From Absidia repens (lineage: Eukaryota; Mucoromycota; Mucoromycetes; Mucorales; Cunninghamellaceae), in the NCBI GenBank assembly GCA_002105175.1, contig MCGE01000002.1, forward strand, positions 186,001-250,000: a DNA stretch of 64,000 nt, in the 5' to 3' direction. The position numbers and the translations under genes were made by a program. This document shows positions 22,944-34,113 of this stretch, piece after piece (the stretch's first letter is position 1; every line of letters starts with the position of its first letter). The notes below the pieces were generated by a model. That model saw only the letters and a program-made list of their open reading frames with translations, ran no database searches and was not told the DNA's origin.

Positions 22944-25075
22944 ATGCACAGCTTACACTCTATGACCCACCGCTTGAAAACCAAGATTATCCATGGTGTT
23001 CATGATCTTACTGGTTATCTTTTGGAAGAAGGGAGCCCTGAAGAAGAAGAAAACGAAGTAGCTGCGCTTGCACAAAGTCATCGTCATGCTTCCTTTGCTC
23101 CAGTACGCCATAATGCCAAAGTGAAATATTTTGTGGATGGTCATGACTATTGCTGGTAATTTAGCGTTATTGACACGATCCCCTGGCCCTTCAGTTACTC
23201 ACATATATATCTTGTTTTTATTTCAAATAGGGCTGTTTCTGAAGCTATTGAGCATGCTAAGGAATCAATCTTTATTGAAGACTGGTGGCTCGTAAGTATT
23301 GAAAAGAGCAACATTAATATCAAAGGAAACGGTTAGGTCGGTATACTGACAGTAGCCATTTCTATATATTGTCATTTGTCATGGTGTGCTCTTCTCGGTG
23401 TTCTTTATCCTTTTTTTTTTTTTTTTTTTTTTAGTCTCCAGAACTGGTACGGTATTCAGATAAAATCATTTTTGTTGCAATGGCTACTGTACTTACCAGT
23501 TATTTTTTTTTGTTACTAGTATCTTCGCCGGCCTCCATCCAAGTACCCAGAATACCGACTTGATGCTCTCCTGAAACGCAAAGCTGAACAAGGTGTCAAG
23601 ATCTTCATTGTTGTTTATAAGGTAAGTAAAGCTTATACTACTGTTACCATTATAGTTAAAATCTTAATTTACCTTATTTTAGGAAGTCAAGCAAGCCATG
23701 ACATTAGATAGCCGATACACCAAGGATGCATTACAAGGTCAACACCCCAATATTGTCGGTAAGTGAAAATAAATACATACACACATGCATACGCACGTAA
23801 TTATCCATTACTAAAATCTGATTCCTCAACTTACCTGCTATAGTGCTTAGACATCCTGATCATGATGTCGGAGGTACCTACTTTTGGTCTCATCATGAAA
23901 AGTTTGTAGTGATCGACAATCAAATTGCGTTTTTGGGCGGTATTGATCTTTGCTATGGACGTTGGGACACGCATAGTCATCCTTTGGCGGATTGCCATGG
24001 TGGTGAACCTGGATTGGAAATGTTCCCTGGTCAAGATTATAGTGATGCTCGTGTGCGTGATTTTGAAGATGGTAAGAAATGGGAAAAAAAAAAAAAAAAA
24101 AACCAAGGAGAATGCAGAATACACTGGGAACGTGATTGACCTTTTTTTTTCGCTTCAATCAAATAGTGAAAAACTGGGATCGAATGTTGATTGACAAGAC
24201 TACTATTCCGCGTATGCCTTGGCATGACATGTCACTTTGTGTGGTAAGAAATGCTAATAGAAGAAAAGTGAGGGAAGGACAGAATATTAATCAGTGTCAT
24301 TGTATTATATTCTACATTGTATTCGTTACTCTATAGATCGGAGAACCGGTATTGGACGTGGTAAAGCAAAAAATTTACACAACGGCATTCGCATGATCTT
24401 GATTTTAATTTTTAATTTTTTTTTTAGGCACGGCATTTCTGTGATCGATGGAATTTCGTCAAAAGTGTTAAAGCATTTGATAAATCCAAAGTCCCCTTCT
24501 TACAACCTCCTCTTGGTGGATTCAGTCACCGCCAAACATTGAAATCACCTATTTCTGAAGGTCTTATGCGGTCAAGATCAACCCGATTCCGTCATGGCAC
24601 CCGTGGTATCCATGGTACTTGTCGTGCTCAAGTCCTTCGTAGCAGTGCCAGCTGGAGTTCTGGTATCCCTTTGGAGGTACGTAGTAAATATAATATGGAA
24701 TATTGGGCATAACGGAGACCAGTTATTAATTGTCTTTGATATATAAATATGTAGCACTCCATTCAATCAGCTTACATATCAGCCATTACTGAAGCTCGTC
24801 ATTATGTCTATATTGAAAACCAGTTTTTCAGTAAGTCATTAAAAGTTACGAAATGCCAATAATAATAGTCATACTCACATATGTTGCTGATGCCATATAG
24901 TCACCACCACTGAAGACGACTCGAACTATATTATCAAGAATCAAATTGGTGCTGCCATTGTCAATCGTATTATCCGCGCTCATGAAGAAAATGAAAAATT
25001 CAAGATGTTTATTATTATACCACTGTTACCTGCCTTCCCTGCCGATTTATCCACCAAAGCAGCTCGTGATGCCAA

Positions 25076-25120
<45 letters not shown>

Positions 25121-26494
25121 TTACGAAATTGGGAGGAGATAATAATGTACTGACTCGTTCACTCTTTTTTTTTTCTTTATCAATAGGGCCGTTATGCACT
25201 ACCAATATACGTCCATTTGCAGAGGTAGCAAAAGCATCTTTGAAAAACTACGACGAGCAGGTGTGGATCCCGAAAACTATATTCGATTTTACAGTTTACG
25301 AAGCTACGACAGAATTCATCGAAAGAAATTGGAAGAAATGTTGGCGCGCGCTGCTGGCTACTCTGCCTCTTTGTCATCCCTGATGGAAGCCGATGTGGAT
25401 AGTACTCGTATTCCTGGAACGTCTGAACAACATGCTGAACACTCCTTCGACATTGCCGCTGACTCTATTTCCAGTCATGCCATGAAAGGTGGAAATTTGC
25501 ACGACGAACCCTGGATCACGGATACTAGATTTACTACCCACAGACACGAACACATGGATAAATTGGAAGCTTCATCGTATGTTACCGAAGAATTATATGT
25601 CCATGCCAAACTTTTGATTGCTGATGGTATGGTTTAAAGGAAAATTGAAGCACCTTCAAAAAAAAAAACTCACTACTAACGACTGTCTTTACTTTATTTA
25701 TTTGTATAATTATTTATATAGACCGACTTGTGATTATGGGATCAGCAAATCTGAACGATCGATCTCAATGTGGTGATCGTGATAGCGAAATTGCAATGCT
25801 TGTACAAGATCAAGATTATATTCCATCAGAAATGAACGGGCAATCAGTAAGTATTCGTAAGGAGGAAGGAATGAATCAATGCCAACATGGTTATTTATTT
25901 ATTTATTTTATATTTTGACAAAAAAATTAAATTAGTTTGAAGCATCACGATTTGCAGCTACCTTGCGACGTAAACTTTGGAAAGAACACTTGGGTCTACT
26001 TCCACATCAACATTTGGATGACGTGAATCCAGCCATGTTACCCTTACCCATTCCTCAATTAGATGAAACAGGCACCGAAGAAGATCGACTCGTGATGGAT
26101 CCTCTGCATGACGACACGTTGGCCTTGTGGAACTCGACTGCCAGAACAAATACTGAAGCCTTCCGACAAGTATTCCATTGTGTTCCCGATGACAATGGTA
26201 AACTTTTTTGATCAATGTGAATATGTATTGATTCTCTATACTGACCCTTCGCCCCCCCTAATTTTTTTTTTTTTTTGGGATTTAGTACGGAATTATGAGC
26301 AATACAAAGCGTTCTATCCGGAACCAACAATGATCAACATAGGCCATGTGTGGAATCCTGAAATGACAACACAAGAAATTCGATCTCACCTTGGGCATAT
26401 CAGAGGACATTTGGTGGAATTCCCCTGTCGCTTTTTGGAAGAAGAAGACCTCAAGGCTGATGCTCTGACGCTTACTCTCGAATTGTATACATGA
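22944..26494 (+). CDS. Phospholipase D (HKD superfamily, PLD1/SPO14-like core)
   Basis: Fifteen exons: 22944-23155, 23231-23291, 23435-23446, 23520-23621, 23683-23758, 23844-24071, 24167-24243, 24337-24360, 24428-24676, 24755-24830, 24901-25075, 25187-25626, 25732-25856, 25936-26197 and 26286-26494. They give 775 aa with all phases closed. It hydrolyses phosphatidylcholine to phosphatidic acid and choline at membranes. Both catalytic HKD motifs are intact: HHEKFVVID and [19 protein letters not shown]. Flanking PLD landmarks are [31 protein letters not shown] and NLNDRS. The protein starts about 45 residues before the catalytic core, so the PX and PH domains of yeast Spo14 or animal PLD1 are absent. 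Exon 3 (12 nt, SPEL) and exon 8 (24 nt) are microexons. The donor of exon 11 runs into a (TG)20 tract. AATAAA is at 26604-26609. Confidence 0.93.
25079..25118 (+). repeat. (TG)20 microsatellite at a splice donor
   Basis: Twenty TG units directly follow the GTA of the donor of phospholipase D intron 11 (exon ends 25075). The tract therefore supplies many extra GT dinucleotides next to the authentic site. Confidence 0.95.
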
Positions 26495-26824
26495 TTGGAT
26501 TATTTAGTAATTTATGTAGTTTATTAATAATGTAGTATTATTTATAGTTTTATTTAGTATTTAGTATTAGCGTCGTAGTGTATGTATATTTATTCTTTTG
26601 CAAAATAAAAATGCCAGTTTCACCAATTTGCTCAGCACTTTTTTTGAATTCAGGAACTCCGACTTTTTTTCGAAGCATGGGCCATATTTGTAGAGAAAGG
26701 GGAGGGGTGTGATGAAATCATATGCCCCAACTCTCTCTCTCTCTCTTCATACTTTACCATTTTGATCCAATAGTTTTTTTTATCTTCTCCCTTCCTTTTT
26801 TTTTTTTTACACACTTTTAACTCT
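26495..26824. promoter_or_regulatory. 3' end of PLD gene and leader of the small gene
   Basis: AATAAA at 26604 ends the PLD transcript. A (CT)n run at about 26730-26745 and a CT/T-rich leader (26780-26815) sit just before the start codon at 26825, matching the style of other promoters here. Confidence 0.6.
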
Positions 26825-27205
26825 ATGCCTCGATTTTATCCTATAGTATCTTCTCTTGTTCGACCCCAGCCTTGTCAACAAGCCATTGGCCGCAGCTGTC
26901 TTCGACCTCTCTTTGCTGCGCATCGATATTTTTCCACTAGCAGCCAGCATCGTGTCCATCACTATACAAGAACCAACAAATCCACCAATTCCACCAATGA
27001 CTACCAATATGATCAGCGGTACCAATATTATGAACAAGTTACCGAAAACACTGTCCTCAGCTCTTTTCCTCGTCCCAACTTGAATCCCACTCTTCATTAT
27101 ACACTCTTCACCACCTCGTGTGACACTTCCTCTAACTCCAACGCATCGAAAAAAAAGTGCAAACACTGCCATGGTCCCCACATGACTGAAAATTGTCCAT
27201 GTTAG
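26825..27205 (+). CDS. Small, probably mitochondrial, Cys/His-motif protein, unknown
   Basis: Single-exon frame of 126 aa. The N-terminus is Arg-rich, free of acidic residues and ends in RYFSTSS, a classic mitochondrial presequence pattern (R-x-F/Y-S-T). The middle is Asn/Thr/Tyr-rich. The C-terminus is CKHCHGPHMTENCPC, a CX2CX3HX4C cluster close to a CCHC zinc knuckle (CX2CX4HX4C) with one residue missing, plus a final CxC. Support comes from the CT-rich leader and the AATAAA at 27394-27399. I cannot assign a family. It could be a metal- or RNA-binding mitochondrial protein; that is inference from motifs only. Confidence 0.6.
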   Translation: MPRFYPIVSSLVRPQPCQQAIGRSCLRPLFAAHRYFSTSSQHRVHHYTRTNKSTNSTNDYQYDQRYQYYEQVTENTVLSSFPRPNLNPTLHYTLFTTSCDTSSNSNASKKKCKHCHGPHMTENCPC

Positions 27206-27846
27206 CTTACTATTCTCTCTTTCTCTCAACTGGCTTTGCCTCGTCCCCCCCCATTCCCCTCAACACACAGCCGACCCGATATGCCACAGACATACATTCC
27301 CTTTGTCATCATCACTACCATCCGAAAAAAAAAATATTCCCCATTTTTTTGTTTATAGAGTAGTTAAACTTTGTCTTCCACTTTTTTTTATTCAATAAAG
27401 AATCCCATTATCATCATACCCATATCTATATCTACAGTAGTGCGTGTGTATCATATATATCGGTTTTTACGGAATTCAGTGTCTTCCAGCAAATATTAAT
27501 TCTTCTTGCCCAAAGTGTACATTTGATGCGTGATATTGAGTCAGATCCAAAAAAAAAAAAAAAAAAAAAAAAAAAATAGGGGTATCTTCCCGAATTTCGC
27601 CCTGTATTGTCGTCAAATCCCGCCACGCCATCCGTACCCATAACCAAATACAAAAAAAAAGTGTATATATGCAAAAGTCAAACTTTATTTGTGATAAATG
27701 AAAATAAAAATAAAAAGATGATAATAATGGCACTAAAACATGGGGGGGGATGAAGTATAATGGAAGAAGATAGAGAATGTGAAAAAGTGTTAAAAAGATC
27801 GAGCAGGCGGGGGGAGGGTGATAAATAAACTACAATAAAAAGAAAT
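27206..27846. other. Convergent 3' regions
   Basis: Between the small Cys/His gene (plus) and MTR4 (minus). It holds AATAAA at 27394 for the former and an A-run of about 30 nt at 27548-27577, otherwise T/A-rich 3'UTR. No gene is supported. Confidence 0.6.
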
Positions 27847-30800
27847 CTATAGATAAAGGGAGGCAGCGAAAATAATGTCCCGATGGATTCTGTTGATACC
27901 TATTAGTTGAAAAAAAAAAAAGTAGCGTCAGTATATGTCGTCCTGAATTTTTTCTTTTTAATTACCTTCAGAGAATTTATTTTCCAATTCGGTATTTCCA
28001 ATACTTTTCGCTGCTGAAGCCATTTGACGCAACAATTCTTCCAAACGTCTAAAGATACGGATAAGAGAACCTTCATAGACATCAGTCATTTTACAGATTT
28101 GGGAGAATTTGGCACCTTGACACCAAGCAAACACCACGTCCATCAATTCGGGTTTGAATTTGGCGACATAAGCTTCTTCATCCAATACCATTTTGCATTC
28201 AATGGATACCTTGGCGATCCTTCGCGCCGTTTCTTGCATTAATCGTAAAGGTCCCGCCAAATCTTCTTGTAATTTCGCAGCCTGGTCCACCTTTTCATCA
28301 AAGACAAAGCAACTAAGGAGTGCCACACATTGATCCACCTTCAAATCGTTGAAAACACCTTGGAAGATCATTTCCGTCAGTAACAGTTCGTCCCCAGTAC
28401 TGATTTCACATGCTACACGACCCTTCATTTCCACTACATCTGCCACAGTTGTAAATCCAAGTCTAATGGTAAAACGGAACAAGATATTGGGTTAAAACTT
28501 ATCATCTTATCTTTTTCTTTTCTTTTCACTTACCTTCGCATCACTCGTTTTCGACTCTTGAGTTCATCCAATTGGACAATAGACTGAGCATCCGCGATCT
28601 TGCGTTTGATATTCTTGATTTCGGTAGATACTTTCATTTTGGATTCATAAGCATCATAAAGTGTAGATAATTCATCAGATTCAGCAAGTGGATGAGCTGT
28701 CATTTGCTTTTCCAAAATCACAATTTTCTGTGGATAGACATAAAAGAAAGATTTAAGTACCTGCTCCTACTTCTTTTCGCTCCATCTTTTTTTTTTTCCA
28801 AGAAACAAAAAACAAACAAACAAACTTACGTTCACCAATTTCTTGAAAGCGGGGTCAGTAATACCCATGTTTTGAACAGGATCCAAAAGAGGTAGTTCAT
28901 TACCAAAACGTTTGTGGACTTCCTTGATAGATTTCTGTACTGAGAGTCGACCATCACGTCCTTTGATATCGTTGGGAAGTTTCAATCGGATATGACTGAT
29001 GCCTTGAATTGTGTTGAGTAGGACAGGAACAACAATCATGGAGCTTCCTGTATCAGTAGGTTTGGCAGGATAAATACCAACGGAGCGACCTTGGGCATCC
29101 TTGGAGAGCGAGCTTTCGGTGGAACAGCTGAGCAGCACGTCCAAAATATAGTAGGTGGCATTTGGGTCATCCTTGGGCTTTGAGCGGTCAATAGCACGAT
29201 TGTAGTTCACCACAGCACCCCATCCGAAATCCGCATCATTGTGTTTGATATGTACTAAGCGTCCAGGTTGCATGAATGGTAGACAATAGGTGGGATGCGT
29301 AATGACTTCCCGGATGTTTTCCGCAAACACATCGATTTGTTGACGGCATTCGTAGTAGGATTTGATGTCGTCTTCGTTTTCAATATTGATTTCATTCTTC
29401 TTTTGTTCCAACTCCAAGAGTTCTAAAAAATAGATACATTATATGTAAGTTCGACGGTGCTTTTTGTTCGATGCGTTATTGGCCATTCTTTGGGTCACTT
29501 ACGTTTTTCGAATTGAGGAATGTTGGCATCATTTTGGAAAGTGTAAAAACAACGTTCCAGCATGTATTCAGGACTGACACCTTCCACACGAAGAAGATTG
29601 AGGACCATGTTGTAACTGAGATGGAACGCAGAGTTCATACGATCAGATTCACCCTATAATAAAAATCCATCACTTATTAGTATTTGCCATTACTCCCAAG
29701 TATGTTTTGGTTCTTACCTTGACCATTCCTTTGGCAACAGCTGGTTCCATCTTTGAATCAATCATCATAATGACAACACCACGTTCATCTAGACCACGAC
29801 GACCAGCACGACCTGACATTTGAATATATTCACCAGAGGTCACCTATTAACAGATAGAATAATAAATTGCAAGAGTAAGAATCGAGTTATCACATCATAT
29901 ATATATATATATATATGTGTGTGTATAATTACCCATCGTAACGATTTGCCATCATATTTTTGGACACTTGTAAACACTACAGTCTTAGCAGGCATGTTCA
30001 AACCAATGGAGAAGGTTTCAGTAGCAAACAAGACTTTCAAAAGATTTTCCTGGAAGAGTACTTCGATGGTTTCTTTCATGATTGGCAGGAGACCACCATG
30101 ATGGACACCGATACCACGCTTAAGTAAAGGTAAAAGTTGTTGGATTTGAGGAAGTTCACGGTCATCTTCGCTAAGGGACGAGATAGCATTGTTGAAGACT
30201 TGAGTCACCATGTCGCTTTCATTGGCTATTATATAAATACATAGATTGAGGGTTTTGTTAGCTCCTATCTATTTTGTTGTGTTGTTTACTTGATTCAATA
30301 AAATGATTTTTTTTTTTTTTTTGCACTTACAATCATTGAAATCCAATTTTGATAGTTGAAGAGCATTGGCTTCACATTCCTTTTTCGAGAAACTGAATAC
30401 AATAACAGGATGGTAGTTTTTCATCATGATCATCTTGATAATACGATAGATATCCGAGGGACCATCATTGGCACCACCTTTTGCAGTTTTGGGTCCTTTC
30501 TTGCCACGGCCACCACGAGCCATTGTACCACTAGGATCATCCCCTTGACTATCACTAAGAGCCGCAATAGCACGCGTAAAGTTGTCTTCACGGAACACAC
30601 TCTTTTCGTCCACCACCAAATGAATACCTTCACCACCAGCAGGGAATAAGTAATGTTGTAAAGGTGTAGGTCGGAAATCGGTATAGACAATATGGCATGG
30701 TTGTTCATGAATCTTGCAAATCCATTCAGCAAATTCCATAGCATTTGGAATGGTGGCAGATAAAAACACATAACGGACGGCGTGAGGTAATAAAATAATA

Positions 30801-31844
30801 GATTCTTCCCAAACCACACCACGTTCTAAAAAGAAAATAAACAAACAGTAAGTCATCATCCAATGCACTCTATTCATTGCTCTTTTTTTTTTTTTTTTTA
30901 CATACCAGAATCACGCATATAATGGATTTCATCATATACCACCCAGGCCACTTCACGGATGATTTCAGAACCACGGTACAACATGGAGCGCAAAATTTCA
31001 GTGGTCATTACCAGACAAGAAGCTTCAGGGTTGATGGTCACATCACCAGTCATCAATCCCACATCACCAAATTCTTCAGTAAATTCACGGAATTTTTGAT
31101 TAGATAAAGCCTAAATAATCGAAGGGATCAGTCAGTTTCTGTTCAAAAAAAAAAAACAAAAAAACATGCAGTTTTTTTTTCTTACCTTGATAGGAGACGT
31201 ATAGATAACACGTTGCTTATTTTTCAGACACTGTGCAATTGCATATTCAGCCACCACTGTCTTACCAGCAGAAGTATGCGCAGATACCAAGACAGATTCG
31301 TTACGTTCGATAGAGGAGACAGCGACACGTTGGAAAGGATCAAGCGTGAAAGGATAAGATCGAGCTGGATCGGCAGGTGGAACGTGTTGTGAGATGGGTT
31401 TGTAGTCGTAGTTCAAAGGAAGAGCGACTTGATGGCGAACCTAAAAAAAAAAAGAAAGCGGTGAGCATGTGGAGAAAAATACACAACGAAAGTTTATAAT
31501 ATCCATACCTGATGGTTGAGAACAAGTTGGGATTCTTCAGTAGCCGTCGATGCTTGTAAACCAGCAACATTGGTGACCTGTCTAGTGGATTCTTCTTCAA
31601 AGGAATCAGCTACAATGGGTTGAGCATGAGTGGCATCTTCGGCACGGAGTCGCTTGATCTCGCTTTCTTCAGTGGAATCTTCGGGTGGAGAGGTTGCATC
31701 ATGAGATCGTTTGTTGCTGTCGGTTGTTACAGGTGATGCGGGTGGGAGTTCTGTGTCAGAGTCATCAAAGTCATCAAATTGATCGTCTGTTGCCTTTCCC
31801 TGAAAGACGTTGAAGAGAGCATCAGAATTGTCCTCGTCAAACAT
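27847..31844 (-). CDS. MTR4: Nuclear exosome RNA helicase MTR4/DOB1
   Basis: Eleven exons: 31844-31509, 31440-31186, 31110-30906, 30825-30331, 30225-29933, 29843-29718, 29653-29503, 29422-28830, 28727-28534, 28462-27966 and 27899-27847. They give 1,065 aa, the normal length. This is the Ski2-like DExH helicase of the TRAMP complex, which feeds nuclear RNA to the exosome. Motifs in order: [16 protein letters not shown] (I), TSPIKALSNQKF (Ia), DEIHYMRD (II), FLSATIPNA (III), [16 protein letters not shown] (V) and [15 protein letters not shown] (VI). The arch/KOW insertion follows ([20 protein letters not shown]). The DSHCT end is present, and the last 53-nt exon restores the canonical [11 protein letters not shown] terminus. 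The N-terminal 110 residues are acidic and disordered. Confidence 0.96.
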
Positions 31845-32651
31845 GGTTCTTTTTTTTTAAAAAAAAAATTGAAGGCAAAAACGAAAACGCAAAAAAGCAA
31901 AAAAAAAAAATTTGAGGAACGCTGGAGACTGATAGATTTTCAATGCCGGTCACAGAAACTCACCAATGGAAATCGGCGTTTCAAATAAAAGGCATCCAAA
32001 GACTTTTTATCTTCACAAACGAAACTATGATGTCCTCCTGATATGACTCTACAAAAGAAAAAAAAGATAATAAATGATACGTAGCATTTTTGATACATGC
32101 GACTTCATGAGTAATTTATCCTATGACTGACAATCTTTTTATATACGTATATGTGTCCCCGGTTAAGAAAACGATGACTACATCTGCGGCTAGAGTTTAT
32201 TTTGTATGATCAAAGACGTTCTTTGTACAGACTTTTACTTTATATACATCCTATTCAAATAGTATTTATCACTTTTTTTATATTGCTTGTCCTTCTACAA
32301 TCCCTCCATGTTTTATTTGTATACGCATCCCTTCAGGCAGTAATGCAAAGCCTTCCTGTGCCTGGATTTCTATATATTTCAATCCCCGCCAGCCCCGCAA
32401 AAAAAAGAGAAATTCCCAGAATCGAAGAATCCGATCAGAAGACAACAGAAAAAGAAATAAAATACAACTTTTTATTATTGAATATGGGACATGTTCTAAA
32501 CTACAATACAAGTGGTATATATATAAATATAATAATAAACTACATCCATCGAGTAATCCAAAAGATGGCTAAGTAATCCCGGTCGGTGTATCCATCATTC
32601 AGCCATCCCGGATCTAAACTGCACAAAGCCTTAAAAAAAAAAACGGCGTGT
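31845..32651. other. Intergenic with an orphan exon-like segment
   Basis: The promoter side of MTR4 is a T-rich leader in its sense. At 31964-32048 (minus) an 85-nt segment is bounded by TTTTCTTTTGTAG and GTGAGT and reads open as a plausible peptide (VISGGHHSFVCEDKKSLDAF and on). At 32281-32460 (minus) a second open stretch encodes EGFALLPEGMRIQIKHGG. No joined gene can be built from them, and neither resembles a family I know. The 3'UTR of the F-box gene occupies the upper end. Confidence 0.4.
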
Positions 32652-33863
32652 CTAACTTATTGTTGATAAAGAGGAGCGGCCATTGTTATTATCGTTCGTC
32701 GCTACATGTGGTGCATTGTTGTTGCGGATCTTGTCCATGGCTTCTTGGTCATAAAGATGGACAAAGCTGGGATAGCCAAAGTGGTCACGCATGTAGTCTT
32801 GGCGGCTATGATGTCCAGATGCCGGAAACGCATTGGGCAAGTGTTGTTGTCGGCTGAAAAGAGTGAGAGATGTAAGCGACGGACATGTTTGGACAAGGCG
32901 ACACACACCACCGGGAGACAGAGCAGAAGGAGGAGCAGCATCCGCATCAGCAACAATAACGTCCACGCCGACATGCTTGAGACGACCCGGTAGCAGCACG
33001 CCTGCCATGGCTTCCAAGGACCGGTCAGACAATGATCCACCGCACAGATGAAGATGCTTGAGTTGACGATGTGATTTCATAAAGGCAATCACATTCGCAT
33101 CCGTCATATCCGAGAACCCATCGATAACCAAATGAATCAAGTCCGGCCATATGTTGCTGCTGCTGTTGTTGTTGTTGATAAGACTAAAAAAGGGCTGTTG
33201 GTTTTGTTGACTTGTCATCATCGGGTGGTACCGAGTTGCAATCTCCAAATGGGTCAAGTGAGAAAACCGGGTCAGGTCCAGTACCGTATTGTCCGTCCAT
33301 TGTGAGAAGCAGGTCATACCGAAGATAAGTCTTTCCAGTAGCGGAGAAGCGCGAAGGAGTATGGCTATCGTATCAGCGGGTAAATCATGGCGGCGGGTAC
33401 TGATATCAAATCGACGGAGTTGGTGGCAGTGTTGAGGCAATGCTTGGATGAGTGCTGAAGTGGATGTACATGAGCGTAGACGGAGTGATGTGAGGTTGTG
33501 GCCGTGCTGAACTAACGGAAGGAACCCAGTATCGGTAATGCGTGAGGCATCCCATAAGTCGAATTGTTCCAAAAGATCAACATGAGGCATCAGACGTAAA
33601 AGCATTGTGTCGGTCCATTCGAAGTTGCGGAGCTGCAAGCGTCGTATATACTGTCCCACGGGCTGATATGCCTCTACGACACAATCGATAAGCTTATGAG
33701 CAGTGGCATCATCATCTATCTTGAGTGTTCGCCAAAATACAGGAGCCGTCGTTGTATAAAAGCGCTTGTTGATAAGTGTACAAGTGGAAAGATCTTGTTG
33801 TTCAGGGACATGAGCAACAATCAATGACTGGATTTCAGCAGGAAGATGACCTAGATTGGGCAT
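32652..33863 (-). CDS. F-box / leucine-rich-repeat protein
   Basis: Single-exon gene of 403 aa. The N-terminus is an F-box (LGHLPAEIQSLIVAHVPEQQ followed by LSTCTLINKRFYTTTAPVFWR). Degenerate leucine-rich repeats of the Amn1/GRR1 type follow (for example LEQFDLWDASRITDTGFLP, LRRFDISTRRHDLPADT, LKHLHLCGGSLSDRSLEAM). Such proteins are substrate receptors of SCF ubiquitin ligases; the substrate is unknown. I start at 33863 because the 25 residues upstream in frame come from leader sequence and precede the natural F-box start. A short Asn/Ser run (INNNNSSSN) interrupts one repeat. A damaged relative lies just upstream (34114-35230), suggesting a local duplication. Confidence 0.88.
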   Translation of the reverse strand: MPNLGHLPAEIQSLIVAHVPEQQDLSTCTLINKRFYTTTAPVFWRTLKIDDDATAHKLIDCVVEAYQPVGQYIRRLQLRNFEWTDTMLLRLMPHVDLLEQFDLWDASRITDTGFLPLVQHGHNLTSLRLRSCTSTSALIQALPQHCHQLRRFDISTRRHDLPADTIAILLRASPLLERLIFGMTCFSQWTDNTVLDLTRFSHLTHLEIATRYHPMMTSQQNQQPFFSLINNNNSSSNIWPDLIHLVIDGFSDMTDANVIAFMKSHRQLKHLHLCGGSLSDRSLEAMAGVLLPGRLKHVGVDVIVADADAAPPSALSPGGVCRLVQTCPSLTSLTLFSRQQHLPNAFPASGHHSRQDYMRDHFGYPSFVHLYDQEAMDKIRNNNAPHVATNDNNNGRSSLSTIS

Positions 33864-34113
33864 ATGTGGCAAAGAAGAAAGAGAAGAAGGGAAAGGGGAC
33901 ACAGAAAATTGTTCAAGACCCGACAACCAAAAAAACAAAAAGATACGAATTTTTATTGGTCAGATGAAAAATAAAATATAATAAAAGAACGCATAAATGA
34001 TAAGAGTGAACTATACAATGTCCGCCAAAGGAAGAGAAGCTAAACCGTTGTCATTAGGAAAGTTGATTGTCTGTAGTAAAATAAATGTTTTGTCGTTTTT
34101 CATCCTTTCATGT

